From: Myxococcales bacterium
GTDB lineage: Bacteria; Myxococcota_A; Polyangia; Nannocystales; Nannocystaceae
Direction of reading: 5' to 3'
Assembly: GCA_014240065.1 (NCBI GenBank)
Contig: JAAZXR010000001.1
Coordinates: forward strand, 104,514 to 148,510
DNA: 43,997 bases
The position numbers and the translations under genes were made by a program. Shown in pieces: positions 1 to 8,658 of the stretch (the first letter of the stretch is position 1; each line of letters begins with the position of its first letter). The notes under the pieces were generated by a model. It was given only the letters and a program-made list of their open reading frames with translations, was not told where the DNA came from and did not search any database.

Positions 1-1
1 C

Positions 2-64
2 GAGGAGGTCGAGGAGGTCGAGGAGGTCGAGGAGGTCGAGGAGGTCGAGGAGGTCGCGGAGGTC
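2..64 (+). repeat. Tandem 9-bp repeat encoding Glu-Glu-Val
   Basis: Six perfect copies of GAGGAGGTC (2-55) are followed by one variant copy GCGGAGGTC (56-64). The array starts at the window edge, so the true copy number is unknown. It is in frame with the methyltransferase ORF and encodes (EEV)n then AEV. Nonamer units keep the frame, so copy-number change would alter only the length of an acidic stretch. Confidence 0.9.
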
Positions 65-919
65 GCGCCCGCAGCAGCACCTCGCCGCGCTGAGCGAAAG
101 ACGCCTCCCGCCGCCCGACCGGAGAAGTCAAAGGCCAAGGGGAAATCGAAGCGCGCGCGACGGGACTGGGTCACCAAGGGATGGCCTGACAAGATATTTA
201 ACGAAGACTACCTGGCGTTGATTCCGCCGACGATAGAGCAGTCTGCGGCGGCAGACGTGGATTTTGTCCTGGACCGAGCGGGGAGCCCAGAGGCGCCGCG
301 CGTCCTCGATGTCGGCGCCGGATGCGGGCACCACTGCTTCGCGTTTGTCGACGCAGGGTGTGAAGCCCTCGGGCTCGACGCGTCGCTGGACATCCTGCTT
401 CGCGCCGGTGAGCTCAACGAATCGCGCGACCGCAAGGTGGAGTTCCTGCAAGGTGACATGCGGCAGCTTCCGGATGTCGGAGAGTTCGACCTGGTCACAT
501 GTTTGGGCGGGACATTTGGCATGTTCGACGACGAGACGAACCACCACACCCTTGAAGAGATGGTGTCGAAGCTCGCGCCTGGGGGGAAGCTGGTGCTGCA
601 GATGACCAATCGGGACTACCTCGCGCCGCGCATGCCATGTCGTTCATGGTGGACTGGCGATCGCTGTATGGTGCTCGATGAGGCTTCCTTCGACGGGAAG
701 TCTTCACGGGTCGGGGTCAAGCGGACGGTCGTGTTCGAAGACGGGCGCCAGTTTGAGCATCAGTTTTCCATGCGCCTGTACGCGCTCCACGAGGTCGGAC
801 GCATGTTCGCGAGCGTGGGGATGCGCATCGTCGACATTTCAGGGGCGAGACAGAGTCCCGGCTTGTACTACGGGGCGACCTCGCCCGATCTCTGGGTTGT
901 CGCCGTTCGCAGTAAATAG
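2..919 (+). CDS. SAM-dependent class I methyltransferase, 5' end outside window
   Basis: The frame is open from base 2 to the TAG at 917-919, so the true start lies before the window and the TTG at 218 is not needed. The visible part begins with an acidic (EEV)n repeat, then a basic Ala/Pro/Lys linker, then a short segment ending FNEDYL and PPTIEQ that resembles the start of class I methyltransferase domains. The SAM-binding motif I is VLDVGAGCGHH, near 302-335. It is followed by an acidic motif (LGLDAS), a GDMRQLP motif and LVTCLGGTFGMF, as in stand-alone small-molecule or lipid methyltransferases. The C-terminal half is beta-rich and ends PDLWVVAVRSK. The substrate cannot be told from sequence. 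The acidic/basic N-terminal extension is unusual for the family. Confidence 0.85.
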   Translation, partial: EEVEEVEEVEEVEEVEEVAEVAPAAAPRRAERKTPPAARPEKSKAKGKSKRARRDWVTKGWPDKIFNEDYLALIPPTIEQSAAADVDFVLDRAGSPEAPRVLDVGAGCGHHCFAFVDAGCEALGLDASLDILLRAGELNESRDRKVEFLQGDMRQLPDVGEFDLVTCLGGTFGMFDDETNHHTLEEMVSKLAPGGKLVLQMTNRDYLAPRMPCRSWWTGDRCMVLDEASFDGKSSRVGVKRTVVFEDGRQFEHQFSMRLYALHEVGRMFASVGMRIVDISGARQSPGLYYGATSPDLWVVAVRSK

Positions 920-1365
920 GGGCGCCGCTCCCTGCGTCGAGGAGATCTAGGGGAGATCGTCGCGGCGCGAGGGCCGGAGGATCCCACTGTGAATCAAAAG
1001 TCGTTGGTCTGACATTAATTGCAGACGTGGCTGCAGATGTAGCCAAACGGACCGTGGGAAAAGCGCGGTCACCGCCGTCGACGCCCGCTCAGGTCGGCCT
1101 GGAGCAATTCGCGTCGCGGCGACGGATTCGGCGACCAGGGGCGTCGTGTGGGGGAATGGGAGCGCCGCGCCGCTCGGTTGAAACACTTTCGCGTTTGGAT
1201 CGTAGAGCAAGACAGAGGAACCGCGGAGTTGGTGTCGGGCTTGCATTAGTCACGACGCATGGGCGCGACACTTGCCAATCGCAATCGCCAACTTAGGTTG
1301 AGACGGGAATAACAACCCGGCTTGGTTGGTTGATCAGGTTCAGCGCGCACCTTCAAGGCAACATC
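920..1365. other. Intergenic region before the sigma factor gene
   Basis: About 445 bases lie between the methyltransferase stop and the preferred sigma-factor ATG. ORFs here on both strands have no recognisable protein motif and look like chance frames. I see no tRNA and no strong terminator hairpin. One weak promoter candidate lies at 1272-1299. The region could hold a small RNA, but nothing in it supports one directly. Confidence 0.5.
1272..1299 (+). promoter_or_regulatory. Possible sigma70-type promoter for the sigma factor gene
   Basis: TTGCCA (1272-1277) and TAGGTT (1294-1299) are separated by 16 bases, the same spacing as the lon and dnaK promoter candidates in this window. The -10 box is a weak match. 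It lies 66 bases upstream of the preferred ATG. Confidence 0.3.
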
Positions 1366-2649
1366 ATGACACGGACGAAAACAACACGAGGGACCCCACC
1401 TAGCATCTCCCGCAGCTCGAGAAAGAGCGCGTGGACGGCGTCAGGTCGGAAGTCTGGTGACGATAATTTCCTTGCGACCTACTTTAAGGAGATGTCGATC
1501 GTTGACGTCATGACTCCCGAACAGGAGCACGACGCGGCCGTTCGTATTCATGAACTCAGGGTGATGCAGTGGGGCGCGATTCTCTCATACCCACCTTATA
1601 TTATTGGGATTTGTGAACGCATCCGCGAGACCTATCCGGACGAAGAGGATGTCTCACACGAGGTCCTCGCGGAGGTTCGAATCCGCAGCAGAGCCTATCG
1701 GGATCGCGAGACACGAGACCATCGGGACGCGTACGGCGCCGCGTCCGCTGCGCTCAGCGCGGTCATGGCGACGGTCGATGTCGACGGTCTGGTCTCGGAT
1801 GTCGTCGACGACGATCTCGTCGCTCTCGGAAACGGTACCCGCGACGGGGTCCGGCTTGCGGTTCACCCCGCGCGCCGCGGGAGCCGTCCATTCGCCGACT
1901 ACGCGAAGGCGGTGCGGACGGCTTCGATGTTGCTGCGGCGAGAGAAAAACCACTTTGTGCGCGCCAACCTCCGGTTGGTCGTATCGATCGCGCGGCGCTT
2001 TAACCATGGAAAGCTCCCGCTCCAGGATCTGATCCAGGAGGGAAATATCGGTCTCATGAAGGCTGTGGATCGCTTTGATCACACCCGTGGGTTCAGGTTC
2101 TCGACCTACGGGAGCTGGTGGATTCGGCATGCCATTTCGAGGGCCATCGCGGACAAGGGGCGCGCGGTCCGCTTACCGGTTCACATGCTGGATGCGTACC
2201 AGAAGGTGGCGAAGGCGCGCCGCGAGTTTGAGCGTCAGCACGGCCGTCGGCCCGAGCAAGAAGAGCTCGTGGAAACCACGGGGATCCCGATGTCGAAGCT
2301 GGACCGCATGAACGGGTATGCGCTCGAGAACCCGGTGTCGTTGGACCGGCCCGTCTCCGGCGAGGATGATCGTAAGATGGTCGACCTGCTCGAGGACACC
2401 GATTCACAGCAGATCGGCGAGGCGTTGGAGCTGGAGTCATTCCACCGGCAGGTCCAGCAGATCGTTGGAGAGCTTCGTCCCATCGAAGCGGAGATCCTCA
2501 TGAAACGCTTCGGCTTGCATGGGTCGTCGGAGCTCACGCTCAAAGAGATCGGTGGGCACTACTCGCTGTCGCGCGAGCGCATTCGCCAGCTGCAAGAGCA
2601 GGCGCTCGGCAAGATCCGCCGCGAGCTCAAGCGCCGTGACGCGCTCTAG
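1366..2649 (+). CDS. RNA polymerase sigma factor, RpoD-like (sigma-70 group 1/2)
   Basis: Predicted 427-aa sigma factor directing core RNA polymerase to promoters. Region 1.2 is at about residues 34-62 (NFLATYFKEM..LTPEQE-like). A non-conserved insert follows to about 185. Region 2 (about 188-270) contains NLRLVVSIARRF, LIQEGNIGLMKAVDRF and the -10-binding FSTYGSWWIRHAI. Region 3 (about 275-340) contains ARREFERQHGRRP. Region 4.2 (about 388-420) contains the helix-turn-helix LTLKEIGGHYSLSRERIRQL. I chose the ATG at 1366, preceded by AAGG, over the in-frame TTG at 1330, which would add 12 residues with no homology. Region 1.1 is absent and the body is shorter than housekeeping RpoD, so an alternative (group 2 or heat-shock-like) sigma factor is more likely than the primary one. 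It converges on the FHA gene at 2668. Confidence 0.9.
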   Translation: MTRTKTTRGTPPSISRSSRKSAWTASGRKSGDDNFLATYFKEMSIVDVMTPEQEHDAAVRIHELRVMQWGAILSYPPYIIGICERIRETYPDEEDVSHEVLAEVRIRSRAYRDRETRDHRDAYGAASAALSAVMATVDVDGLVSDVVDDDLVALGNGTRDGVRLAVHPARRGSRPFADYAKAVRTASMLLRREKNHFVRANLRLVVSIARRFNHGKLPLQDLIQEGNIGLMKAVDRFDHTRGFRFSTYGSWWIRHAISRAIADKGRAVRLPVHMLDAYQKVAKARREFERQHGRRPEQEELVETTGIPMSKLDRMNGYALENPVSLDRPVSGEDDRKMVDLLEDTDSQQIGEALELESFHRQVQQIVGELRPIEAEILMKRFGLHGSSELTLKEIGGHYSLSRERIRQLQEQALGKIRRELKRRDAL

Positions 2650-2667
2650 GGTGATCGCCGGGCCCGG

Positions 2668-3954
2668 CTACGCGGGGTCGATGCGGAACAGGTGCTGCCC
2701 GAGCAGGATCAGGCTCCCATACGGCAGCAGCTCACCCTCTCGCGCCTTGAAGTAGGTGCCGTTGGAGCTGTCGAGGTCTTCGAGATATACGCCCGTGTCG
2801 TCACCGATGATCCGGCAGTGAGCCCCTGAGACATAGCCGTCTGTGGGGAAGAGAATCTCTCCCTGCTCACGTCCCATGCTGATGCCGGTGTCGAATATCG
2901 GCCAGGCTCGCACGCCGAGATCGGGTTCCACGAGGAGCGTGACGCGACCCCAGAATCCAGTGTTCGGGCTGCCCATGATCTCAGAGCCGTCGGCCATGGA
3001 CTGTGGCTCTGGGAGGTCGTTGTAGAGCATCAGCTCTTGGCCAATACGAAAGTAGTCGCCGTCCGCCAGTTCGCGGCTCCCATACAATCGTACGAACACG
3101 CCGTTAACCGCCGCGTCGCGAGTGAGCACCAGCCCCTCTTCGTTCGCATGCAGTTGAATATGATCGGGATCGAGGTAGGGATCGGAGGCGAAGATGCCCC
3201 CCAAGGACCGACCGACGGCCGTGCCGCTCATGACGACGTCGAGCACTTCGTGCTCGGTCCCGTCTTCGCTCAACTGGATGAGCTTCCCCGTGTGTGTCAC
3301 TTGTGGAGGCGCGGGCACGGGCGGCGCGCTGTCCATGAACATGGTCCTCGCGCTGCCTGAGCTCGGCGGCGCGGCCGGAGGGGGAGCCATCGGGGTCGGC
3401 GGTGCGGCGGCGGGAGGGGCGGCCATCGGCGGGGGCGCCGCGACGGCGCTCGCGCTCGCGGCGGCGACGGGTTGAGAGTCCTCTTTAAGCGAGGACCCGC
3501 AGCGACCACAAAAAGCGAAGCCGGCTGGATTCTCGGTGGCGCAGGCGTTGCACACGGTGGGGAGGCTCGCCGGTGCGGAGCCGCTCACCCCGTTGGTGGG
3601 GAGGCTCGGGAGGCCTGGTGCACCTGGCGAGGCCTGCGGCGTCGCGCGCGTAGGCATCGTTGGGATCGGAATCGGAGGGAGCCCCCCCGCGCCGAGCCCG
3701 GGGCTAGGAGCGCCGCTCCCGGGGGGTGAAGCGCCGATGGATGGGCTCCAAGCGGGGGCCGCGGGGGCCGTGGGGGCGGGGGCCGGGACAACAGCCGGAG
3801 CCGGAGCCACCGCCACCGCAGGGGGAGCCATGGAGGGTGGGGGCGCCACGGGGCCAGGGGGAGGCGCCGCCGCCGCGCTAATCTTCGCCCCACATCCAAG
3901 GCAAAACTTGTAGTGGTCCTGGTTCTGTTTTCCGCAAGATGGGCAGTTCGTCAC
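2668..3954 (-). CDS. Double zinc-ribbon, double FHA-domain protein (paralogue A)
   Basis: Predicted 428 aa. The start is a GTG at 3954 preceded by GAGG at good spacing. This places the first zinc ribbon (Cys 4, 7, 18, 21) at the N-terminus; the longer upstream frame overlaps the neighbouring gene. A Pro/Ala-rich linker leads to a second ribbon (Cys 135, 138, 149, 152), another Pro/Ala linker, an ARTMF motif (202-206) and two FHA folds. FHA-1 (about 224-313) keeps GR at 248 but has Asp where the phosphothreonine-binding Ser usually sits (DPDH, 262-265). FHA-2 (about 336-426) has GRE, SGAH and SSNGT (361, 376, 396) and looks functional. FHA domains bind phosphothreonine peptides, so a link to Ser/Thr kinase signalling is likely. 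The gene lies 16 bases downstream of its paralogue. Specific function unknown. Confidence 0.9.
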   Translation of the reverse strand: MTNCPSCGKQNQDHYKFCLGCGAKISAAAAPPPGPVAPPPSMAPPAVAVAPAPAVVPAPAPTAPAAPAWSPSIGASPPGSGAPSPGLGAGGLPPIPIPTMPTRATPQASPGAPGLPSLPTNGVSGSAPASLPTVCNACATENPAGFAFCGRCGSSLKEDSQPVAAASASAVAAPPPMAAPPAAAPPTPMAPPPAAPPSSGSARTMFMDSAPPVPAPPQVTHTGKLIQLSEDGTEHEVLDVVMSGTAVGRSLGGIFASDPYLDPDHIQLHANEEGLVLTRDAAVNGVFVRLYGSRELADGDYFRIGQELMLYNDLPEPQSMADGSEIMGSPNTGFWGRVTLLVEPDLGVRAWPIFDTGISMGREQGEILFPTDGYVSGAHCRIIGDDTGVYLEDLDSSNGTYFKAREGELLPYGSLILLGQHLFRIDPA

Positions 3955-3970
3955 AATGAACCTCGGGGGG

Positions 3971-4873
3971 TTAGGAGATTTCGACCCTGAAGAGTTGTTG
4001 GCCGATGAAGACGTAGTCTCCGTTGTGGAGTTCGTGGGCGCCGCGGACCCGGTGAAATGTTCCGTTTCGGGAGCCGAGGTCTTCGAGCGTGACGCCCGAG
4101 GCGCCATTCGAGCGGAGCTGCGCGTGGCGGCCAGAGATGAAGTTGTCGTCGGGGAAGTCGAGGATATTCCCCTCTCTGCCAATGGAGAGCAGGGAGTCCT
4201 CTGCGCAGGCCATGATGCCTTCGCTCCCGCCCGCGAGGAGCTGCGTCACTCGAAATTTTGAGGTGACCCGCGGGCTCCCATAAAAGTAGGTCCCGGTGGA
4301 CGTCGGCGTTTGCGTGGGGACCTCCGTGAGATCTAGGCGGAGCAGCTGTTCGCCCGCGAGGAAGCAATCGCCGTCTTCGAGCGTCGCCGAGTCTTGGATG
4401 CGGAGAAACACTCCGTTCGCGCTCCCTGCGTCCTGCACAAACAGGCGGCCCGCCTGCACGGTGAACCGCGCGTGCTGTGGGCTCAAGAAGATGTCTTGGT
4501 CGAACTGAATATCCCCCTCGGTTCGGCCGAGCACCTGGGTGGAGCCCTTGAGGTGGTAGGTGACGCCGTCCGTGCCCTCTCCTTTAATGAGCACCAATCG
4601 AGGCGCCACGTCTTCTTGCTGAAGGGCGCCGAAGAACATGGTGCGCGCCGGCTTCACCTCTTCAGCGGGGCCTGCGGCCGCCGCCTCGGGGCCGACGGCG
4701 GTGTAGGCGCTGGTCGGCTCGTTCCCCCCAGGGCCCGTCGGTGGGTTCGAAAACGAAGGCGGGCCCGCCTCTCGCGGAATGGAGGGGGCGAGTGTGCTGC
4801 CACAACGGTTGCACGATTGTGTGCGCAGCGTGTTGAGTTGCCCACAGGTAGAGCACGCGAGGCCGAGTTCCAT
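3971..4873 (-). CDS. Zinc-ribbon, double FHA-domain protein (paralogue B)
   Basis: Predicted 300 aa from ATG 4873. The longer frame up to 5053 overlaps the upstream TPR gene and lacks homology. One N-terminal zinc ribbon (Cys 7, 10, 21, 24) is followed by a low-complexity linker and an ARTMFFG motif (77-82). FHA-1 (about 91-181) has GR at 116, SPQH at 131 and SANGV at 151. FHA-2 (about 206-298) has GRE at 232, SGRH at 247 and SRNGT at 268, so both keep binding-type residues. The domain order matches paralogue A apart from the missing second ribbon, pointing to a local duplication. Thr in ARTMF could be a kinase target read by the protein's own FHA domain, as in the OdhI/GarA family; that is inference. 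It is likely co-transcribed with its neighbours, which lie 35 and 16 bases away. Confidence 0.9.
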   Translation of the reverse strand: MELGLACSTCGQLNTLRTQSCNRCGSTLAPSIPREAGPPSFSNPPTGPGGNEPTSAYTAVGPEAAAAGPAEEVKPARTMFFGALQQEDVAPRLVLIKGEGTDGVTYHLKGSTQVLGRTEGDIQFDQDIFLSPQHARFTVQAGRLFVQDAGSANGVFLRIQDSATLEDGDCFLAGEQLLRLDLTEVPTQTPTSTGTYFYGSPRVTSKFRVTQLLAGGSEGIMACAEDSLLSIGREGNILDFPDDNFISGRHAQLRSNGASGVTLEDLGSRNGTFHRVRGAHELHNGDYVFIGQQLFRVEIS

Positions 4874-4908
4874 GAGGCGTCCATGGTCTAATGCGGCGTC
4901 TTCTCTTG

Positions 4909-7900
4909 TCAACGAAGGGCTGAGGCATTCGTCTGTTCGGGTGCCGGTTGACGTTCGTTGCCCCCTAGGAGGCAATTGAGCGGCGCCTGTCCAGCGCGGC
5001 CCCCCGAGGACCCACCATGCAGCGGGCTGCGCATCGCGCAGCGCTGGTTCCAATGCGCCAGCGCGAGGCGCTCAAAACGTGGACCGCGCTCCATCTCGAG
5101 CACGGCTTGCGCGAGATGCTCATGGGCAGACGCCGAGGCCTCGGCGCTCCACGCGGCGGCCACGGGGGCCGCGTGCAGGAGGTCCCGGGACCAACGAGAG
5201 ATGGAGGCGGGCATGCGGTCCACTGACGCGCGACCGACCTTCGCAGGGATCGAAGGCGACGGCGCGGCCGCGTAAAATTGGGTGACCGCGGCCCGAGCAG
5301 CGCGGCGAATCTGTCCCGAGGAGGAGAGGTAGGTCCTCCATAGGGCCGCTCCAATCGCGGCGTTGTCCTCGGGGTGCGGAGTGCGACCGAGTCGCCACAC
5401 GACGACCTCGGCGAGCCCCTCGTCGTCGCTCCATAGCAGCGGCAAGAGCCGTCGCACTTGGCTGTCCTGCGTGTACACGGCGTTGGCAATTTCACAGGCG
5501 GTGATGGCGGTCGCGGTGCGGGAGAGCGTCCGCGCGCGCTCGATCCGAGGGCGCAGCCGCCACGCGCGCGGCCCGCGGGCGGCGAGCCCCGCGCGAGCGA
5601 GCCCCGCGCAGACCAAGGCGCGCTTGAGGTCAGAGACATTTTTCTCATCGAGGAGGAGCCCGAGCAGCGCGAGCGCGTCTGGGTGGTCGCTGTTGATGAG
5701 CGCCCACGTCGCGCCGATTTTTACTGTGGCGTCGCGACTCGTGGTCGCCGCCTCGAAGAGCGCGTCGAGGGTGTCGGCGTCGTCGATGGTCCCCGCGGCG
5801 AGGAGCGCGCCCCAGCGCAGCCGGTCGAGGCCTCGTCGCTCCGTGCGAGACACCGAGCGTGGCGTGGCGATTCGCGTGGCGACGCGGACCAGCTCGCCGC
5901 CGGTGTGTCGCGCGTGCAGCCTCCCCAGCATCCGGGCCGCGCTCGCACGCGCGGTCAACGGATCCCCGCGGAACGCTCGCAAGAGCTCCCGCTCGATCAC
6001 GGGAGCCCACTCGAGGTGCTCTCGCTTCCAGGCGCGAAGCTCGACGTCGCTCATCAACTCGACGGTCTGAGCAATGAGGCCGCGTGAGACCAGCGACGAG
6101 TTCGCGGATGATTCCCGGGCGAGGAGCGATAAAAACTCAGCCTCCTGACCGGTGAGCGACATCAGGGACAAGGCCATCGAACCCGCTCGCTTGGAGAGGT
6201 AGTCGTCGCCGCGCCTCGAGAGCGCCGCGGTCAGACAGTCGGCGGCCGCCGGGAGGTCGCCACCGGTCATCTCGAGCATGCCCAGCTCGAACATCGGGGC
6301 GGGGTGCTCGGGGAAGGCCTTGGCGGCGGCTCGCAGCGCGTCCCGGGCGCTCTCGAGGTCTCCACGCTGCCGGAGCTCCGCCGCGATCCGAATCGAAGGC
6401 CCTGGGGCGCGAGTCGCGGTCGCGGCCTCACCCGCGCGCTCGATCGCCGCGACCGCCTCCCCGCGCTCCACGTGGAGCTCTGCGAGCAAGAGCAGCGGGG
6501 TCGCGAGGTCGCCGCCTCCCCGGCTGGCGAGGTCGCTCAGGACGCGGATGGCGTCCGCGGGGCGGTTCGCGCGACGCAGCGCGCGTCCATAGCTGAGCAA
6601 CACCTCGTGTGACTGCGGCGCGAGCTCCACCAGCCGACCCCACACGCTCACCACGTCCTCAGGTCGACCTTGGCGAAGATAGATCTCTGCGAGCGCGCGG
6701 GCGGACTCGATCCGGGTAGGGAGCGCCCCATGCTTCAAGTTCTCGAGCGAGTCGGTCTCAAGCTGCCGAAGGAGGGCCTCGCGTCGCTGCCGCTTCGGGA
6801 GGCGAAAGATATTCTCCACGATACGGCTCCGGGCTTCGTCGCGGAGCGCGGTGTCGGCGTCGGCGAAGACGAGCACCCGCGACCAGGCGTCGTAGGCGGC
6901 GGAGGAATCGCGGCGGTGCTCGGCGAGCAGCCCTGCGATTCGGTGGAGGCCGGGATCCGCTGGGGCGAGGGCGAGCCCTCGCTCCAGCGCTCGAGTCGCG
7001 TGCTCGCGCATCTCCCGTGGCTTGCCGTGCCCTGACTGGCTCAAAAAAATCTCGGCGACGTCGCGCCATCCCTCGTGGCGAGGCCGAGTGAGCGTGGCGA
7101 TCTCATTCCAGGTCTTCACCGCGTCGTCGAGGCGGTCCATTTGAAAGTACTGGTCGCCGAGCCGCCTGCGAGCGACCGCGTCCTTCGGCGACAGCGCACA
7201 TATCCGCTCGGACAACTCGAGCCCGCGCTCAAGGTCGCCGTGCGCGTTGAAGTAGTCCCTGACGATGCCGAGTCCGTCCGGTCGGCGACCCGCCAGCTCG
7301 CGAACCCGCTCGACGGCCCGACCGGCGGTTCGCGCGTCTCCGAGGGCGCGCGTCCGGGTGGCGAATTCGAGGGCATAGATGACGAGGTCTTCGTCGTATC
7401 GGCGCCACCCGGCGATGAGTTCGAGCACAGCGTGTGCGTCGCCCGCCCGCTCGAGCGCGTCCATCCAGCCGAGCAGCAGCGGCGCTCGGCGCGGGAACTC
7501 GCGAGCGCCTCGCTCCCAGTGCGGTGCCGACGGCTCCCCGAGCGCGGCCGCGACCTTCGCCCGCAGCCAGTACGCGCGCCAGTTGGCGTGGAGCTGCCGG
7601 CGTCCGACGGCCGCATCCAGCGTCGCGCCGAGGGGGCGGAGCGCGTCTGCGGCGCGCGCGTAGCGGAGCAGGTTCGCCCAGTCGTCGGCGTCGAACGCCT
7701 GGACCGCGCGCCGGTCATGGAGCAGCGAGAGCATCTGTGTGAGCGCGTCGTGGGGCGCGTTCGCCGAGGCCAGCGCGCGGGCGTGGTCCTTGATCCACTC
7801 CACGCGCTGCATGGCTCGCGGCGCGTGTTCGACGGCCTTCGCGTAGGAGCTGGCCGCCGCCACAAAATCAGCGTGGGCCTCTTCGCTCGTGGCGCGCGAG

Positions 7901-8547
7901 GCCCACGCGGTCGCGGAGTCAGGGAACTCCGACGTCCAGGTAGCGCCGACTTCGCGACGGATCCGCGTGAGCCCGTGGCGCGTCGCGAGCTTGAACGCCC
8001 GCTCCAGATACCGGCGGCGGGTGTCTTCGCCCATGCCGTGGGTCCGGGTGAGGAGGACACGCGCGGCGCGTGCGTGATGGGAGAGGGATTCGAGCGTGTC
8101 GCTCTGGAGGAGCAGCGCCTTGGCCGCGAAGCGGCTGCGGCCGAGGGCGACCGCCGAGAGCAGGTCCGCGGCGGCGGCGGGCTCCCCGGCGTCGAGTTTC
8201 ACGCGGGCGCTGAGGATGCGCAGCGCGGCGTCGTCGGGCGCCCGCGCGCGCCGCCGCTCGACGAGTCGGGCGCGGCCTCGGTCCCCGAGCGCCCTTTGGA
8301 GCGAACGCCAGTGGGGGTTCGAGAACGGGTTGCTGCGAAGCGCGTCGAGCCGGTGCTCGTTGAGCGCGCGGTCGTCGTCCCCCCGCTCAAGGCTCCAATC
8401 GTCCGTCGGCGGGGCGGCGCGCGCCGGGAGAGGAGGCCACAGCAGCAGCGCGGCGCCGAGGGCGATCGCGGGCCCCGCCGCGCGAGCGAGGACGCTCCGC
8501 GCGCAGCATATGCCGATCCAGCGTGTCCGACGATGGCGTCCCCCCAC
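4909..8547 (-). CDS. Large secreted TPR/HEAT-repeat protein
   Basis: Predicted 1212 aa from a GTG at 8547 with TAGGA upstream. An arginine-containing N-terminus and a long hydrophobic Ala/Leu segment ending PARAAPP (about residues 20-46) form a signal peptide, so the protein is probably periplasmic or outer-membrane associated. Most of the remainder is a helical solenoid. It has repeated TPR-like helices with A-A-A-L-E-x-A-P spacing from about 90 to 850 (for example LSPKDAVARRRLGDQYFQMD and APQSHEVLLSYGRALRRANR). Beyond about 890 the repeats are HEAT-like (TVKIGATWALINSDHPDALA). No enzyme motif is visible. It is first in a likely operon with the two FHA proteins and is divergent from the FmdB-type gene. 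It probably acts as a scaffold or assembly protein; the exact role is unknown. Confidence 0.85.
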   Translation of the reverse strand: MGGRHRRTRWIGICCARSVLARAAGPAIALGAALLLWPPLPARAAPPTDDWSLERGDDDRALNEHRLDALRSNPFSNPHWRSLQRALGDRGRARLVERRRARAPDDAALRILSARVKLDAGEPAAAADLLSAVALGRSRFAAKALLLQSDTLESLSHHARAARVLLTRTHGMGEDTRRRYLERAFKLATRHGLTRIRREVGATWTSEFPDSATAWASRATSEEAHADFVAAASSYAKAVEHAPRAMQRVEWIKDHARALASANAPHDALTQMLSLLHDRRAVQAFDADDWANLLRYARAADALRPLGATLDAAVGRRQLHANWRAYWLRAKVAAALGEPSAPHWERGAREFPRRAPLLLGWMDALERAGDAHAVLELIAGWRRYDEDLVIYALEFATRTRALGDARTAGRAVERVRELAGRRPDGLGIVRDYFNAHGDLERGLELSERICALSPKDAVARRRLGDQYFQMDRLDDAVKTWNEIATLTRPRHEGWRDVAEIFLSQSGHGKPREMREHATRALERGLALAPADPGLHRIAGLLAEHRRDSSAAYDAWSRVLVFADADTALRDEARSRIVENIFRLPKRQRREALLRQLETDSLENLKHGALPTRIESARALAEIYLRQGRPEDVVSVWGRLVELAPQSHEVLLSYGRALRRANRPADAIRVLSDLASRGGGDLATPLLLLAELHVERGEAVAAIERAGEAATATRAPGPSIRIAAELRQRGDLESARDALRAAAKAFPEHPAPMFELGMLEMTGGDLPAAADCLTAALSRRGDDYLSKRAGSMALSLMSLTGQEAEFLSLLARESSANSSLVSRGLIAQTVELMSDVELRAWKREHLEWAPVIERELLRAFRGDPLTARASAARMLGRLHARHTGGELVRVATRIATPRSVSRTERRGLDRLRWGALLAAGTIDDADTLDALFEAATTSRDATVKIGATWALINSDHPDALALLGLLLDEKNVSDLKRALVCAGLARAGLAARGPRAWRLRPRIERARTLSRTATAITACEIANAVYTQDSQVRRLLPLLWSDDEGLAEVVVWRLGRTPHPEDNAAIGAALWRTYLSSSGQIRRAARAAVTQFYAAAPSPSIPAKVGRASVDRMPASISRWSRDLLHAAPVAAAWSAEASASAHEHLAQAVLEMERGPRFERLALAHWNQRCAMRSPLHGGSSGGRAGQAPLNCLLGGNERQPAPEQTNASALR

Positions 8548-8624
8548 CCATCGATCCTAGCAGCAGGCAGCAGCGGTGGAGGGCGTTTTTTGCGCAACTT
8601 GACCTTCCGTTGCGTTGCCCGCAT

Positions 8625-8650
8625 TTTGAGCCGGCCATTTGAGCCGGCCA
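8625..8650 (+). repeat. Perfect tandem duplication of 13 bp upstream of the FmdB-type gene
   Basis: TTTGAGCCGGCCA occurs twice back to back (8625-8637, 8638-8650), ending eight bases before the ATG at 8659. It contains the palindrome GCCGGC. TTGACC at 8599 lies upstream and could be a -35 box with CATTTT at 8622 as a poor -10. The duplication occupies the space where a ribosome binding site would be, and no AGGAGG-like sequence is present. Confidence 0.8.
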
Positions 8651-8658
8651 TCTCAGCC

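Noticed and set aside
3955-4182. A 76-residue N-terminal extension of FHA paralogue A.
   Set aside because: It lies over the end of paralogue B in another frame and is Ser/Thr-rich without homology; GTG 3954 has GAGG upstream and starts at the zinc ribbon.
7075-8658. A long open frame on the plus strand antisense to the TPR/HEAT gene, in frame with the FmdB-type protein.
   Set aside because: It mirrors codon structure of the minus-strand gene, has no domain before the FmdB start and would duplicate the TPR gene's DNA. It is a GC-rich shadow.
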